From NCBI GenBank assembly GCA_000526575.1, contig JAGI01000003.1, forward strand, positions 434,001 to 498,000: a stretch of DNA of 64,000 nucleotides, in the 5' to 3' direction. Of this stretch, positions 43,991 to 53,122 are shown piece by piece (within the stretch, counting starts at the first letter, position 1; every line of letters begins with the position of its first letter). Below the pieces are notes generated by a model. It saw only the letters and a list, made by a program, of their open reading frames with translations, did not search any database and was not told the DNA's origin. The position numbers and the translations under genes were made by a program. The DNA comes from Clostridium sp. 12(A) (GTDB lineage: Bacteria > Bacillota > Clostridia > Lachnospirales > Lachnospiraceae).

Positions 43991-44033
43991 GCGGGGGTAA
44001 GGACCTTTGTGGCCCACCCCCGCGATAGATTTA
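43991..44033 (-). terminator. Terminator after asp23
   Basis: GCGGGGGT (43991-43998) pairs with ACCCCCGC (44026-44033). T-rich sequence follows on the minus strand. It isolates asp23 from the cyclase gene. Confidence 0.85.
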
Positions 44034-44036
44034 CAT

Positions 44037-44423
44037 CTATTTGTTTTCTTCCATTGCAACACCGGCGATACGGATATTTACATCTAATACCGTAAGACCT
44101 GTCATGTTCTCAATTGCAGTCTGTACCTTTTCCTGAACCTTCTCACTGACAGATGGTATGCTGTATCCGTACTTGATGTTTAAGGACAAATCCACAGATA
44201 CATGCTCCTCAGTCAGCTCGACTTTAACGCCTTTTGATAAATTTTTCATGCCCAGCTTCGCCACCAGTTCATTGGTGATGTTGCCCGCCATGGAATCTAC
44301 ACCTTCTACTTCGGTTGCAGCAAGACCTGCGATGATAGCAACTACATCATCTGCAATCTGCACTTCGCCGATTTTATCTTTTTCATATACTTTGTGAGTA
44401 TTTCTGATTTCTGCTTCTGCCAC
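44037..44423 (-). CDS. Asp23/Gls24 family envelope-stress protein
   Basis: 128-residue Asp23 (DUF322) protein with EVQIADDVVAIIAGLAATEVEGVDSMAG and the LSLNIKYGYSIPSVSEKVQEKV core. Related proteins act near the membrane in cell-wall stress responses. In clostridia this gene typically lies between spoIIIAH and nusB, as here. It has its own promoter at 44465-44493 and is followed by a terminator. Confidence 0.93.
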   Translation of the reverse strand: MAEAEIRNTHKVYEKDKIGEVQIADDVVAIIAGLAATEVEGVDSMAGNITNELVAKLGMKNLSKGVKVELTEEHVSVDLSLNIKYGYSIPSVSEKVQEKVQTAIENMTGLTVLDVNIRIAGVAMEENK

Positions 44424-44464
44424 AGCAATTCCCTCCTGTACTAAATTTTCCGGGTTATGGAATC

Positions 44465-44493
44465 ATTATAGCAAAATTGTCCATCGTTTGCAA
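44465..44493 (-). promoter_or_regulatory. Sigma-A promoter of the Asp23 gene
   Basis: Minus strand TTGCAA (44493-44488), 17-nt spacer, TATAAT (44470-44465). Lets the gene be made outside sporulation. Confidence 0.65.
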
Positions 44494-44500
44494 AGGCTTT

Positions 44501-45334
44501 TTATTCACCCAGCTTCATAAGGGTGATCACAATATTTTCTGCTCCGACTTCTGCTTTTCTCTTTACAATATCTTCAATCTGTGCGCGCTGCGGATCGGTG
44601 ATGCTGGAGGCATTGATGACAACATCTACTTTACCGCTGGAAATGCTGACGACTGGATCTGAAAATCCTTTTGCAAGAAGAAGGGTTTCTGCTGCATTTT
44701 CTTTTTCGGAAACAGCTGTCATATCGATCATTTCCTGAATGGCCTGCTGTTTTGCGGACTCTTCCAGGTTCGGATTGTTAATCAGATTCATTAAGGTCTC
44801 TTTATTTCTTGCCCTTACCTGTTCTCTGTTTAACTGTACGCTGGATATGTAATCTGTTACGCTCATTCCGCTTGTTAAAACGGCTTCTCCCGGATTGTCA
44901 AGTCCGGCGTCTGCTGCTTTTGTCTCGGCTGCGGCTGCTACCTGGTCTGCGGCTGCCTTTGTCTCGCCTGCTGCTGTGCTCTCAGAGTTAGCAACGTCTT
45001 TGTTTCCTTCTGACGTTGTTTCTGCGGCTGCCAGTTTATCAATATCCGATGCATCCTGATCCAGACTTGCAATATCCTGGCCGGAAGAACTCTCATTTAA
45101 GGCTTTGTTCTCCGCTAAGACGTCTTCTTCGGATATATCAGTCATACCTGCTTCAAACACATCTTTACCTGAAACCGCCTCCTGTTTCCCGGCATAATTT
45201 AAATACCCGGCGGCAGCTATCATAACGGCCAGTGTGGTAATGATGATCTGATTTCTTCTGAACAGTTTCTTCATATCCATTTTCTTTGGGGTTTTAGGGA
45301 CATTTGGTTCATTGCTTGTTTTCCAACTTTTCAT
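44501..45334 (-). CDS. spoIIIAH: Stage III sporulation protein AH
   Basis: 277-residue mother-cell protein that pairs with forespore SpoIIQ to form the feeding-tube channel. N-terminal membrane helix (NQIIITTLAVMIAAAGYLNY), a long Ala/Glu/Ser-rich linker (about 60-155), and the C-terminal ring-building domain related to EscJ/YscJ (about 165-277). ATG 45334 has AAGGAGTG; GTG 45343 is an alternative. The linker is longer than in Bacillus. Confidence 0.95.
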   Translation of the reverse strand: MKSWKTSNEPNVPKTPKKMDMKKLFRRNQIIITTLAVMIAAAGYLNYAGKQEAVSGKDVFEAGMTDISEEDVLAENKALNESSSGQDIASLDQDASDIDKLAAAETTSEGNKDVANSESTAAGETKAAADQVAAAAETKAADAGLDNPGEAVLTSGMSVTDYISSVQLNREQVRARNKETLMNLINNPNLEESAKQQAIQEMIDMTAVSEKENAAETLLLAKGFSDPVVSISSGKVDVVINASSITDPQRAQIEDIVKRKAEVGAENIVITLMKLGE

Positions 45335-45349
45335 ACCTGACACTCCTTT

Positions 45350-45955
45350 TTATTCCACCCTCTTTAATACTTTTATTTTATGTGGGGGCAGGTTAAATAA
45401 TGCTTCCATGGCACTGGAAATTTCTGCTTTCACCGTAGGACTGCCTCCGCCCTGGGCACTTATGATGATTCCTTCTATTTCCGGACTTATCTCTTTCTCC
45501 ACAATAGGAGCCGTATTTTCTCCAGAACCGGTCAAAATTGTATTCTCCTGCTGTTCTTTGTTGGTGATATTTCTGGTTCCGCCGGAGCTGTCATTTTCCA
45601 CGGTGGAAGAATCGGTTGTGTTTCTGTCCACCCTGAGCACCTTTTCCTTTGAGGATTTCAGCACGATCATCACATCCACCTGACCAACTCCATCTACGGT
45701 TTTTAACAGCTTTCTCACCCTTAATTCCAGCTGCTCCTCATAGGTATTGTCTGCACTTGCGGCTACGGCCGTGTCTTTCTCTGGCAGCTCTGTCACAATT
45801 CCCTTTTGCAGCTCTGTCTTATTTTTGCTCTCCGATGCTGTTCCAGTCTTTCCTGCACTGCCTGGACCGGAGGGAATCGCAAGGATCAGGATAATCATTC
45901 CAACCGCCAGCAGGATCAGCCATTTATCCTTTCCCATCTTCCACTTGAATTTCAA
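45350..45955 (-). CDS. spoIIIAG: Stage III sporulation protein AG
   Basis: 201-residue component of the SpoIIIA-Q complex, with a membrane helix (about 10-30, KDKWLILLAVGMIILILAIP) and a C-terminal ring-building domain (LRVRKLLKTVDGVGQVDVMIVLKSS). I place the start at TTG 45955, preceded by GGAGG at nine-nucleotide spacing; the ATG candidates lack a good site. The start lies inside the 3' end of spoIIIAF, giving a 32-nt overlap. Confidence 0.9.
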   Translation of the reverse strand: MKFKWKMGKDKWLILLAVGMIILILAIPSGPGSAGKTGTASESKNKTELQKGIVTELPEKDTAVAASADNTYEEQLELRVRKLLKTVDGVGQVDVMIVLKSSKEKVLRVDRNTTDSSTVENDSSGGTRNITNKEQQENTILTGSGENTAPIVEKEISPEIEGIIISAQGGGSPTVKAEISSAMEALFNLPPHKIKVLKRVE

Positions 45956-46595
45956 TATCCTGTTCCTCCAAATCATAATATTCAGCAATCTTCCTTCTAA
46001 GACCTGATACTTGTGAATTTTCTTCTTGTCTCCCTTTTTCTTCTTTCTCCGGAGGGGAACCCGTGATTTTTACTCCTTCTACTTTGGCCACTTTTTCAAT
46101 GGGTTCGATTTCTTTCACCGCAGGAACGGCTTCTTCCCCTTCTTCGCCTTCCTGCCCTTTTTGTACTTCTGGCGTAAGGATTAAGGACACCCGGACCACA
46201 TGCCCGAACTTCTTGCTGTCCTGATCCTGGCTGATTTCTGCCTTTGACACGCTGCACCCAAAACCAGCAGAGGCTGCCATTGTTTTTAAATCCCCGGAAA
46301 CAGCCTCCTCGTATTTGCTCATCATTTTATTCAGCCTTTGTCCTTCCATCTTTGCGATTTCTCCAGTAAGCTCTCCTGCCTCTTTTTTCAAACTGATGGA
46401 TTCGAAATAGTAGGCAAGTGTATCGTCAAGCCTAAGCCCCCCTGTAATCGGCTTTAGAACAAGAAGGATCAGTACCACTCCGGCAAAAAAGCGGATGTAT
46501 TTTTCATACTTCTTGTTAGGCAGAAGATTCACCACAACTGTGATAAATATAAGATAATATATAATGCTGCGTATCCAATCAAACAATTGTTCCAT
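45924..46595 (-). CDS. spoIIIAF: Stage III sporulation protein AF
   Basis: 223-residue protein with two N-terminal membrane helices (SIIYYLIFITVVVNLL and YIRFFAGVVLILLVLKPI) and a cytoplasmic or intermembrane C-terminal domain with a Glu-rich insertion (about 170-190). Part of the SpoIIIA channel in the mother-cell membrane. ATG 46595 is 6 nt past the spoIIIAE stop. Confidence 0.92.
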   Translation of the reverse strand: MEQLFDWIRSIIYYLIFITVVVNLLPNKKYEKYIRFFAGVVLILLVLKPITGGLRLDDTLAYYFESISLKKEAGELTGEIAKMEGQRLNKMMSKYEEAVSGDLKTMAASAGFGCSVSKAEISQDQDSKKFGHVVRVSLILTPEVQKGQEGEEGEEAVPAVKEIEPIEKVAKVEGVKITGSPPEKEEKGRQEENSQVSGLRRKIAEYYDLEEQDIEIQVEDGKG

Positions 46596-46600
46596 GTCAA

Positions 46601-47785
46601 TCACCCGGAAAAATAAGTTGCATTCGTCGATGCACATACAAGAGCTATGGTTATTACAAAGAGCATGACAGCAGAAGCTGTTATGGAAAGAAGCAGCTTG
46701 TGCCCCTTTGCGATATCGGAGATACAGGAGACGATCCTCTTATCACAGACCGGCTGTAAGAGGGCTGCCACACATTTATAAAGAAGCATCAAAACCACCA
46801 GCTTTATTAGGGGAATGGCAGCAATTATTAAAAGTATGACAATTCCAGCTGCACCAATGGTGTTTTTTATTACAACACCGGAACCAAGAACCATCTGGGA
46901 TACGGAGCCTATGCTGTTTCCAATTCCCGGAATAGCTCCCGCCAGTTTCTGAATGGCCCCGGTCTTCATGGAATCCACGTATGGGAGTACCATGCCCTGT
47001 ATAATTTGGAACCCTAAAACAACCCCGATCATTGTCTTTACGCTCCAGGAGATAATCTGCTCCAGGAGCTCTGTCATCTTAGAGAGCATGTCTTCCTTTG
47101 CAATATGACCTGCCATGACAAGAAGAGCGTAGACTTTAATCAGGCTTAATAGGACCTGTCCTAAGAGCCACTGTGCTGCCGCAATTACAAACAGGGTAAA
47201 TCCATAGGAAGCTGCCGCTGCCGTGCTTCCTCCTGCAAATGCCACCGCCAGGAAATAGGCGGGAAGCAAGGCTTTCATAAATCCCAGAATCTGGCCAATG
47301 ACATCTCCCGCAATGGAGACACTGGTAAAGAAGCTGGCAGCCAGATAAGTAAACAATAGAAGATATGTAACAAAAAATCCGGTTTCTGAAATCTGACTTC
47401 CGGAAAATACACTGGAGAAATTGGAAAATACTGCTCCAATGATGCCAAGTATGATAATCTGTCCCATCATGTGCCCATTGGTTTTAATTTCGCCCAGCAA
47501 AAGCTCCTTAATGGCATTTCCTACTTGTCCCATTACCTGATCAAGCTTTCCATTCATCAGATCGAACATCAGCTGTTTAAAGGAAAGGTTAAGACCCTTT
47601 GTCCCATTTCTTCCGTCCAGAAACTTTTGAATGTCAGATAAATCATATTGATCCAGATCCAGGTTGTCCGTCCCCGGGTCTCCTTCTTTATATTCTTTCT
47701 GGGAATTTATATCTGCGCCTAGGCAGCTCATGGGAAAAGCCAGAAGATATAAAAAGCAAACAAGGAAAAAAGTGATTCGTTTCAT
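46601..47785 (-). CDS. spoIIIAE: Stage III sporulation protein AE
   Basis: 394-residue integral membrane protein, the largest SpoIIIA channel component. A cleavable-type signal sequence (ITFFLVCFLYLLAFPMSCLG) precedes about eight membrane helices and the conserved AGAIPGIGNSIGSVSQMVLGSGVVIKN segment. Secretion-system-like function in feeding the forespore. SD GGGAGAAAGG. Confidence 0.96.
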   Translation of the reverse strand: MKRITFFLVCFLYLLAFPMSCLGADINSQKEYKEGDPGTDNLDLDQYDLSDIQKFLDGRNGTKGLNLSFKQLMFDLMNGKLDQVMGQVGNAIKELLLGEIKTNGHMMGQIIILGIIGAVFSNFSSVFSGSQISETGFFVTYLLLFTYLAASFFTSVSIAGDVIGQILGFMKALLPAYFLAVAFAGGSTAAAASYGFTLFVIAAAQWLLGQVLLSLIKVYALLVMAGHIAKEDMLSKMTELLEQIISWSVKTMIGVVLGFQIIQGMVLPYVDSMKTGAIQKLAGAIPGIGNSIGSVSQMVLGSGVVIKNTIGAAGIVILLIIAAIPLIKLVVLMLLYKCVAALLQPVCDKRIVSCISDIAKGHKLLLSITASAVMLFVITIALVCASTNATYFSG

Positions 47786-47802
47786 GGCCTTTCTCCCTTC
47801 TG

Positions 47803-48189
47803 TTATGATACAAATGTCTGGAGCGTTTCAATAAGCGCCAATAAGATTGGCATGCTGACTGCCAGTACTGAAAGCTTTCCAAATATTTCAATCTGCGTTC
47901 CAATGGCCCCATAGCCCGCATCCTTGCAGATGCCTGCGGCAAATTCTGCGATGTAGGTGATGCCGATCATTTTTATCAGGGTGGACAGATAGATGTTGTT
48001 GATCTTTATATAGCTCTGGATCTCTTTCATGGTATCCAGTATGGAGGTAAGCTTTCCCATACCATAGAAGAAGATAAGTAAGCCTGCCGCCATGACCACA
48101 TAGGTCCCATATTCCACCTTAAGTCCTTTTAAAGAGACTGCCATTATAACCGCGATAATTCCGGTTACGGCAATGGTTACTACCGTCAT
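47803..48189 (-). CDS. spoIIIAD: Stage III sporulation protein AD
   Basis: 128-residue membrane protein with about four helices, the usual length. Conserved features are LSTLIKMIGITYIAEFAAGICKDAGYGAIGTQIEIFGK. Together with AC it resembles the small export-apparatus proteins of secretion systems. 8 nt after spoIIIAC. Confidence 0.95.
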   Translation of the reverse strand: MTVVTIAVTGIIAVIMAVSLKGLKVEYGTYVVMAAGLLIFFYGMGKLTSILDTMKEIQSYIKINNIYLSTLIKMIGITYIAEFAAGICKDAGYGAIGTQIEIFGKLSVLAVSMPILLALIETLQTFVS

Positions 48190-48197
48190 GCGCTCAC

Positions 48198-48392
48198 CTA
48201 CAATGCAAACAGATTTTTGATAGATTCAAACAACTGGTATATGTAAGGTACAAGCCAGAACAGCACCAGGACCAGCCCCGCAAGGCTTGTTAAGAATGCC
48301 TGCTCTTCCCGTCCGCTATGCTTTAAGACCTGACATATGACGGAAACCAGAATTCCAACTGCTGCAATTTTAAATATCAAATTGACCCCCAT
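48198..48392 (-). CDS. spoIIIAC: Stage III sporulation protein AC
   Basis: 64-residue protein with two membrane helices (VNLIFKIAAVGILVSVICQVL and LAGLVLVLFWLVPYIYQLF) and the conserved HSGREEQAF loop. Length typical. SD AAGGAGG, between AB and AD. Confidence 0.95.
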   Translation of the reverse strand: MGVNLIFKIAAVGILVSVICQVLKHSGREEQAFLTSLAGLVLVLFWLVPYIYQLFESIKNLFAL

Positions 48393-48402
48393 GCCATCCT
48401 CC

Positions 48403-48933
48403 TTAATACATTACGATTGTAAGGAATAGTCCGCCCATGATTCCCAGAGTGGTATAAAGGCGGCTCTTTTCCTGCTTATGTTTTCTTAAATAATCAATGG
48501 TTAAGTCAAGCTGCTCTAAGTACAAAAGAATGTTCCTCTCCTGCATATCCATATCAAGATAACCCAGATGCTCTCCCAGTCCTTTTAAATGCTGTTTGTC
48601 CTCTTTGGACAGGCAGACTTCTTTTGGAAGGTGATCAATCTCTTCCTGCCAGACTGTATAAAAGGGTTCTGCCTGCTGTCTCATCAGCCTCTCTGCCACT
48701 GCTACAAAAAGATCCCCCAGCCCTCCTCCAGCCTTTTTCCCAGTCCGTTCAAAGGCTTCTGTCAGGGGAGAATTGGCGTATACAATTTCTCCTTTTAATA
48801 GAAGAATCATCTTTTTTAAGGTCTCCATTGTTTTTAGATGTTCCCCCCACTGAGCTGCCATGTAACAGCCGAGTCCTGATGAGGATACGATGACAAGTAC
48901 GGCTCCCAATAGCTTTATATACATTCTATCCAT
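48403..48933 (-). CDS. spoIIIAB: Stage III sporulation protein AB
   Basis: 176-residue protein with an N-terminal membrane helix (LLGAVLVIVSSSGLGCYMA) and a C-terminal one (LYTTLGIMGGLFLTIVMY) flanking a helical domain that resembles GspF of type II secretion. Its start overlaps the spoIIIAA stop by 8 nt. Confidence 0.95.
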   Translation of the reverse strand: MDRMYIKLLGAVLVIVSSSGLGCYMAAQWGEHLKTMETLKKMILLLKGEIVYANSPLTEAFERTGKKAGGGLGDLFVAVAERLMRQQAEPFYTVWQEEIDHLPKEVCLSKEDKQHLKGLGEHLGYLDMDMQERNILLYLEQLDLTIDYLRKHKQEKSRLYTTLGIMGGLFLTIVMY

Positions 48934-49936
48934 ATGCCCACTCCTGCCTGTCCCACAGCTTTCCTACGGGCTGTACCGGGGCTTTATAAAGCTGGGTCCC
49001 TCTGGAATCGTAGATCTGATCAATGTTTCCGATCCTTCCCTGGCTGTTCAGGATAATATACCGTTCAAAGGTCCTCTCCTCCACCAGCTTTCGTAGAACC
49101 GGCTTCTGCTTGATGTCTTCAATGGAACTGCCGTGTACTGTGGCAATGAGCTTGCAGCCGCAATTCATTACGTATTCCATGGCCTCTAAATCTTCCCTGC
49201 TGCCGATTTCATCCACTGCTATGACCCTGGGCGACATGGTTCGAATGAGCATCATCATTCCTTTTGCCTTGGGACAGCAATCTAAAATATCCGTTCGGAT
49301 TCCCAGTTCATTTTGTGGCACGCCCTGGAAGCAGGCGCCGATTTCTGACCGCTCATCGACCACTCCCACCGTCAGTCCCGGGTGCTCTTTATACCCATTG
49401 GATATCTGGCGGATCAAATCTCTTAGGAGGGTTGTCTTCCCGCACCTTGGAGGGGATATGATAAGAGTATGGCAGATATCATTACCTCCCTCATATACAT
49501 AGGGAAGAACTGGCTGGGCACAGCCCTTGACCTGATGAGACAGTCGTACGTTGATAAAGGATATGTACTTCATGGTCTTGATTCCTGTTTCGTCTAATAT
49601 GGTCTTTCCTGCGATCCCGATTCTGTGGCCGCCCTGTATGGTTATGAATCCCTGCTTCATCTCTTCTTCAAAGGCGTACAGGGAATGATTGCTCATGTAT
49701 TCCATGGTCTCTTTCAGCTCATTTTTAGAGGCAGTATAAGCTTCTGTCCTCTCCTTGCTTAAAGCTCCGCTGTAGGCCACATAGAACTCCTCATTGCGGT
49801 AAACCATTAAAAGAGGGCCTGCCGCCCGGAGCCTTATCTCCTGAACCTCGTTAAAGTCCACGGAAACCCGGTTAAGAATCTCTCTTATGTTCCTGGAAAA
49901 TATGTTAATAAGCTCGTCTTTCCTCTCCACCATCAT
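48926..49936 (-). CDS. spoIIIAA: Stage III sporulation protein AA, ATPase
   Basis: 336-residue AAA+ ATPase that energises the SpoIIIA-Q channel, similar to secretion ATPases. Walker A is PPRCGKTTLLRDLI and Walker B VIAVDEIGSREDLEAM. The region GAGGAGGGATGATGGTG offers three possible starts (49936, 49933 and GTG 49930); the choice is uncertain by two codons. The frame extends far upstream without a ribosome site. A sigma-E-like promoter (49952-49979) leaves a leader of only about 10 nt. First gene of the eight-gene operon. Confidence 0.93.
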   Translation of the reverse strand: MMVERKDELINIFSRNIREILNRVSVDFNEVQEIRLRAAGPLLMVYRNEEFYVAYSGALSKERTEAYTASKNELKETMEYMSNHSLYAFEEEMKQGFITIQGGHRIGIAGKTILDETGIKTMKYISFINVRLSHQVKGCAQPVLPYVYEGGNDICHTLIISPPRCGKTTLLRDLIRQISNGYKEHPGLTVGVVDERSEIGACFQGVPQNELGIRTDILDCCPKAKGMMMLIRTMSPRVIAVDEIGSREDLEAMEYVMNCGCKLIATVHGSSIEDIKQKPVLRKLVEERTFERYIILNSQGRIGNIDQIYDSRGTQLYKAPVQPVGKLWDRQEWAYG

Positions 49937-49951
49937 CCCTCCTCTTACCTC

Positions 49952-49979
49952 AATATATGTAAAGAGGGACAAATTATGC
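49952..49979 (-). promoter_or_regulatory. Sigma-E-like promoter of the spoIIIA operon
   Basis: Minus strand GCATAAT (49979-49973), 13-nt spacer, CATATATT (49959-49952). It resembles the mother-cell sigma-E consensus and sits where the known Bacillus spoIIIA promoter would be expected. Confidence 0.55.
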
Positions 49980-49981
49980 TG

Positions 49982-50021
49982 AAAAAATAAAAGGCCCCAT
50001 CTTTCCATGAAAGACAGGACC
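49982..50021 (-). terminator. Terminator between the xylanolytic operon and spoIIIA
   Basis: A 13-bp stem including G-U pairs (50021-50009 with 50005-49993, 3-nt loop) followed by a T-rich run on the minus strand. Shields the spoIIIA promoter from upstream transcription. Confidence 0.75.
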
Positions 50022-50111
50022 TCTTCACGATATTTTAACTTCTCTGCAAATGGTGTTACCACATAGCAGATTCATCACAAAGCTTGTTACTTCCCCCTTA
50101 AAACTTCCCCC

Positions 50112-51239
50112 TTAATAAACTCTATAACACCCCCCTAACGCCAGTAATGCAAAGAAATACAGGCAATTATCATAATATCTCCGGTTGCCCTTTCTAAGTG
50201 GAGTATTCCAAAAACGGTGGACCCATTCCCTTTTATATTTGCCATTGGAGGCCAGGGAAGCCTGGGCGTTGGTTGCAATGATCGCAATGGGGTGAAGAGA
50301 CGTTACCCCCTCTACCCTCGTACCGTCTATGAGATACACTCCGTTTACATCCCCCCTCTCACTAAAAAAGCACTGAAGCTTATCCGCGATCTCAGGGGCC
50401 CAGTCATCCGTTGAAAACCAGAGATGGTCCAGGCCAATGTTAGCAATAGTGCGGTAAGCATCGCTGTAATACCAGTCATGTCTGTCTTTTGAATCAGGCA
50501 TCCAGTTCCTGGGAGTGCCATCGTAATCTGCATACTCCCCACAGAGACCGGTTGCCGGGTGGCAGGCTTTCTTTAAGTATTTCCGACTCTCCTTAGCTGC
50601 TTTTTTCCAGAATTTACGATCTTCCTCATACGACCACAACGAGAATAATTCATAAAAATGCGGCAGATGATAGGACGGATCGGTAAAATCACAATCAGTG
50701 ATAAATTTTATCAGATAGTTATCTAAATTCCACATGGGCTTTCCATCGCCCTTTTTTTCTCCTTTATGAAGACAGGAACGCAGAATGTCCTTTGCCTCTT
50801 TGGAATAACAAAAGATTCCTTCCCCATCTCCCCATCGATGGGAGGCAAAAAACAGTGACATGGCAAAGTATTCTTCCCCATCTGGTGCCGGTCCCCATGA
50901 ATTCTTTGTCCCGTCTGTTTTACAGGACCAGGCAAAATACCCGGCATTTTCCCCTTTATCCATATACATATAAGTTTTTGACCATTTCCATATACGGTCA
51001 AACTCTTCCTTACGGTCCATCTGTACGCACATCATCATGGCGTAAGACATCCCTTCGGTCCGTACATCATGATTCCCCGTATCCTCAACGTATCCCATGT
51101 CAGTACCTGCCGGATGATAGATCCGCTCTCCCTTAGACCCATAGAACATGGTCTGAAAGGCGGAATCAATTCTTCTTCTGATTTCATCCTCGCCGTAGCC
51201 GCATTCTAAAAATACGTTTGGATAACTCTTCCTTCTCAT
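50112..51239 (-). CDS. GH8 reducing-end xylose-releasing exo-oligoxylanase
   Basis: 375-residue cytoplasmic glycoside hydrolase, no signal peptide. The motif EDTGNHDVRTEGMSYAMMM places the general-acid Glu at residue 62 and closely matches the Rex enzymes that remove xylose from the reducing end of xylo-oligosaccharides (EC 3.2.1.156). A DAYRTIANIGLDHLWF segment later holds the candidate base region. Last gene of the ABC operon (12 nt from a permease gene), so imported oligosaccharides would be cut inside the cell. Confidence 0.9.
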   Translation of the reverse strand: MRRKSYPNVFLECGYGEDEIRRRIDSAFQTMFYGSKGERIYHPAGTDMGYVEDTGNHDVRTEGMSYAMMMCVQMDRKEEFDRIWKWSKTYMYMDKGENAGYFAWSCKTDGTKNSWGPAPDGEEYFAMSLFFASHRWGDGEGIFCYSKEAKDILRSCLHKGEKKGDGKPMWNLDNYLIKFITDCDFTDPSYHLPHFYELFSLWSYEEDRKFWKKAAKESRKYLKKACHPATGLCGEYADYDGTPRNWMPDSKDRHDWYYSDAYRTIANIGLDHLWFSTDDWAPEIADKLQCFFSERGDVNGVYLIDGTRVEGVTSLHPIAIIATNAQASLASNGKYKREWVHRFWNTPLRKGNRRYYDNCLYFFALLALGGCYRVY

Positions 51240-51251
51240 ACTGTTACCTCC

Positions 51252-52154
51252 TTATTCTTTGACTCCTCCAATGGTAAGGCCAGTAACAAAGTACCTCTGT
51301 AAGAATGGATAGAGGCAGACGATGGGAAGCATAGTAAGTATGGTCGCCGCAGCTCGGACGGATGTTGGAGTTACGGTTCCCACCGCATTTTTCATGGATT
51401 CTACTGAAGTGCTTTGATTGGTCACCGAGGATAATAGCTTCATTAACTCGTACTGTAACGTAGTCAGATTCGAGTTCATCCTGTTGTATAACATGGCATC
51501 AAACCAGGAATTCCAATGCCCCACGGCACAAAATAATGCGACTGTGGCATAGACCGGTTTGCATAGCGGAGAAATGATTTTTGTAAATATAATCATATCT
51601 CCAGCTCCATCTAATTGGGCAGACTCCTCAAAGCTGTCTGGTATCCCCACCATAAACGTACGGATTACAAGCATATAAAAGGCACTTATCATTCCTGGAA
51701 TAATATATACCAGAAAGTTGTTGGTAAGACCAAGTCCTTTGTATAAAAGAAAGGTGGGTATCAAACCTCCGTTTACATACATGGTAATCACCCAGAACAA
51801 GGATAGCTGTTTTTTAAAGATAAAATGCTTCCGGCTTACGATATAAGCGAGAATAGCATTGGCCCCCAGTGCCGTAAGAGTTCCTATTACGGTTCTTCCT
51901 ACAGTGACATAGGCACCTACCAGCAGATTCTTCTTATGTAATACGGTGTTAAAATTCTTAAGAGTCCACATCCTGGGCCATAAATACAATCCACCTCGCA
52001 AGGAATCGGTTCCATTATTAAAGGCTATGACCAAGGTATTCCAAACCGGATAAAGGGTTATGATTACGAATAAAATCATAAAAACCCCATTTAAGAAAAC
52101 AAAAACTTTATCGCCTACTGATGTTTTTTTACGTGTTGCTGCTTTTTTCATCAT
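51252..52154 (-). CDS. Carbohydrate ABC transporter permease (LplC/YtcP type)
   Basis: 300-residue inner-membrane permease with six predicted helices and the EAA loop (IPDSFEESAQLDGAGDMIIFTKIISPL). It belongs to the CUT1 family usually fed by large lipoprotein binding proteins. Partner of the permease directly upstream. No dedicated ATPase is in the operon, so a shared MsmX-like ATPase must supply energy. Confidence 0.93.
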   Translation of the reverse strand: MMKKAATRKKTSVGDKVFVFLNGVFMILFVIITLYPVWNTLVIAFNNGTDSLRGGLYLWPRMWTLKNFNTVLHKKNLLVGAYVTVGRTVIGTLTALGANAILAYIVSRKHFIFKKQLSLFWVITMYVNGGLIPTFLLYKGLGLTNNFLVYIIPGMISAFYMLVIRTFMVGIPDSFEESAQLDGAGDMIIFTKIISPLCKPVYATVALFCAVGHWNSWFDAMLYNRMNSNLTTLQYELMKLLSSVTNQSTSVESMKNAVGTVTPTSVRAAATILTMLPIVCLYPFLQRYFVTGLTIGGVKE

Positions 52155-52165
52155 GCCTGACCTCC

Positions 52166-53101
52166 TTAGAATAAGCGCTCTTCTCCAGCTCGTTTGGCCA
52201 TCCCATTCGCTATTAATATGATGACAATACTAACAACGCTTTTGAATACTCCTGCCGCTGTACCCAAGGAATAATCGCCCTGGCTGATGCCCCATTTCAG
52301 AACATAGATATCTATGGTCTGGGAGACGCTTTGTACAAGCCCGTTTCCTAAAAGATACTGTACCTCAAAGCCGGCATTTAAAACATTTCCTGCATTCATC
52401 AAAAGGAGAATGATAATGGTTGGCTTGATTCCGGGCAGTGTGATGTACCTAATTCTTGCCCATCTTCCCGCTCCGTCAATGGCGGCCGCCTCATAAAGAT
52501 TTGTGTCAATGGCAACAATCGCGGCCAAATAGATAATGGCATTCCAGCCTGTTTCCTTCCACACATTGGCAAAGGCCACAATTCCCCAGAAATACTTTGG
52601 GTGTGCGAAAAAGTTAAGAGGCTCCTTTAATACATGTAAGCGTAATAGAATATCATTTACAATTCCTGTTCCGGCAAGAGCGTCATGCAGGATACCAGTA
52701 ACAATAATCCAGGATAAAAAGTGGGGCAGATAAGATATGGTCTGAACTACTTTTTTTCCACCCTGGGATTTTAACTCATTTAAAAGGATTGCAAATACAA
52801 TGGCTGCAACAAAGGTTACAACCAGGTTAATCACTCCCATTGCCAGAGTATTTCTAATTACACGAAGAAATCCATCGTCTATAAACAGCTGTTTAAACTT
52901 ACCAAGTCCTATGAACTGGGAATGAAAAAATCCATCCTTTGGCTTGTAATTTTCAAATGCCATCAGCCAGCCTGCCAGGGGCAGATAACAGAATATAAAT
53001 CCATAGATCACAAAAACCAAAGACCATAACAACAGCACTTTTTGTCTTTTTATTTCTTTCCAGTTAATTTTTCCAGTTCTTCCTTTCACAACAGATGTCA
53101 T
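52166..53101 (-). CDS. Carbohydrate ABC transporter permease (LplB type)
   Basis: 311-residue permease with six predicted helices and the EAA loop (DTNLYEAAAIDGAGRWARIRYITLPGI). Forms the heteromeric channel with the downstream permease. Separated from the binding-protein gene by a stem-loop, which probably lowers its level relative to the binding protein. SD is GGGGTGATACC-like, weak. Confidence 0.93.
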   Translation of the reverse strand: MTSVVKGRTGKINWKEIKRQKVLLLWSLVFVIYGFIFCYLPLAGWLMAFENYKPKDGFFHSQFIGLGKFKQLFIDDGFLRVIRNTLAMGVINLVVTFVAAIVFAILLNELKSQGGKKVVQTISYLPHFLSWIIVTGILHDALAGTGIVNDILLRLHVLKEPLNFFAHPKYFWGIVAFANVWKETGWNAIIYLAAIVAIDTNLYEAAAIDGAGRWARIRYITLPGIKPTIIILLLMNAGNVLNAGFEVQYLLGNGLVQSVSQTIDIYVLKWGISQGDYSLGTAAGVFKSVVSIVIILIANGMAKRAGEERLF

Positions 53102-53122
53102 GGTATCACCCCTTTACTGAAA

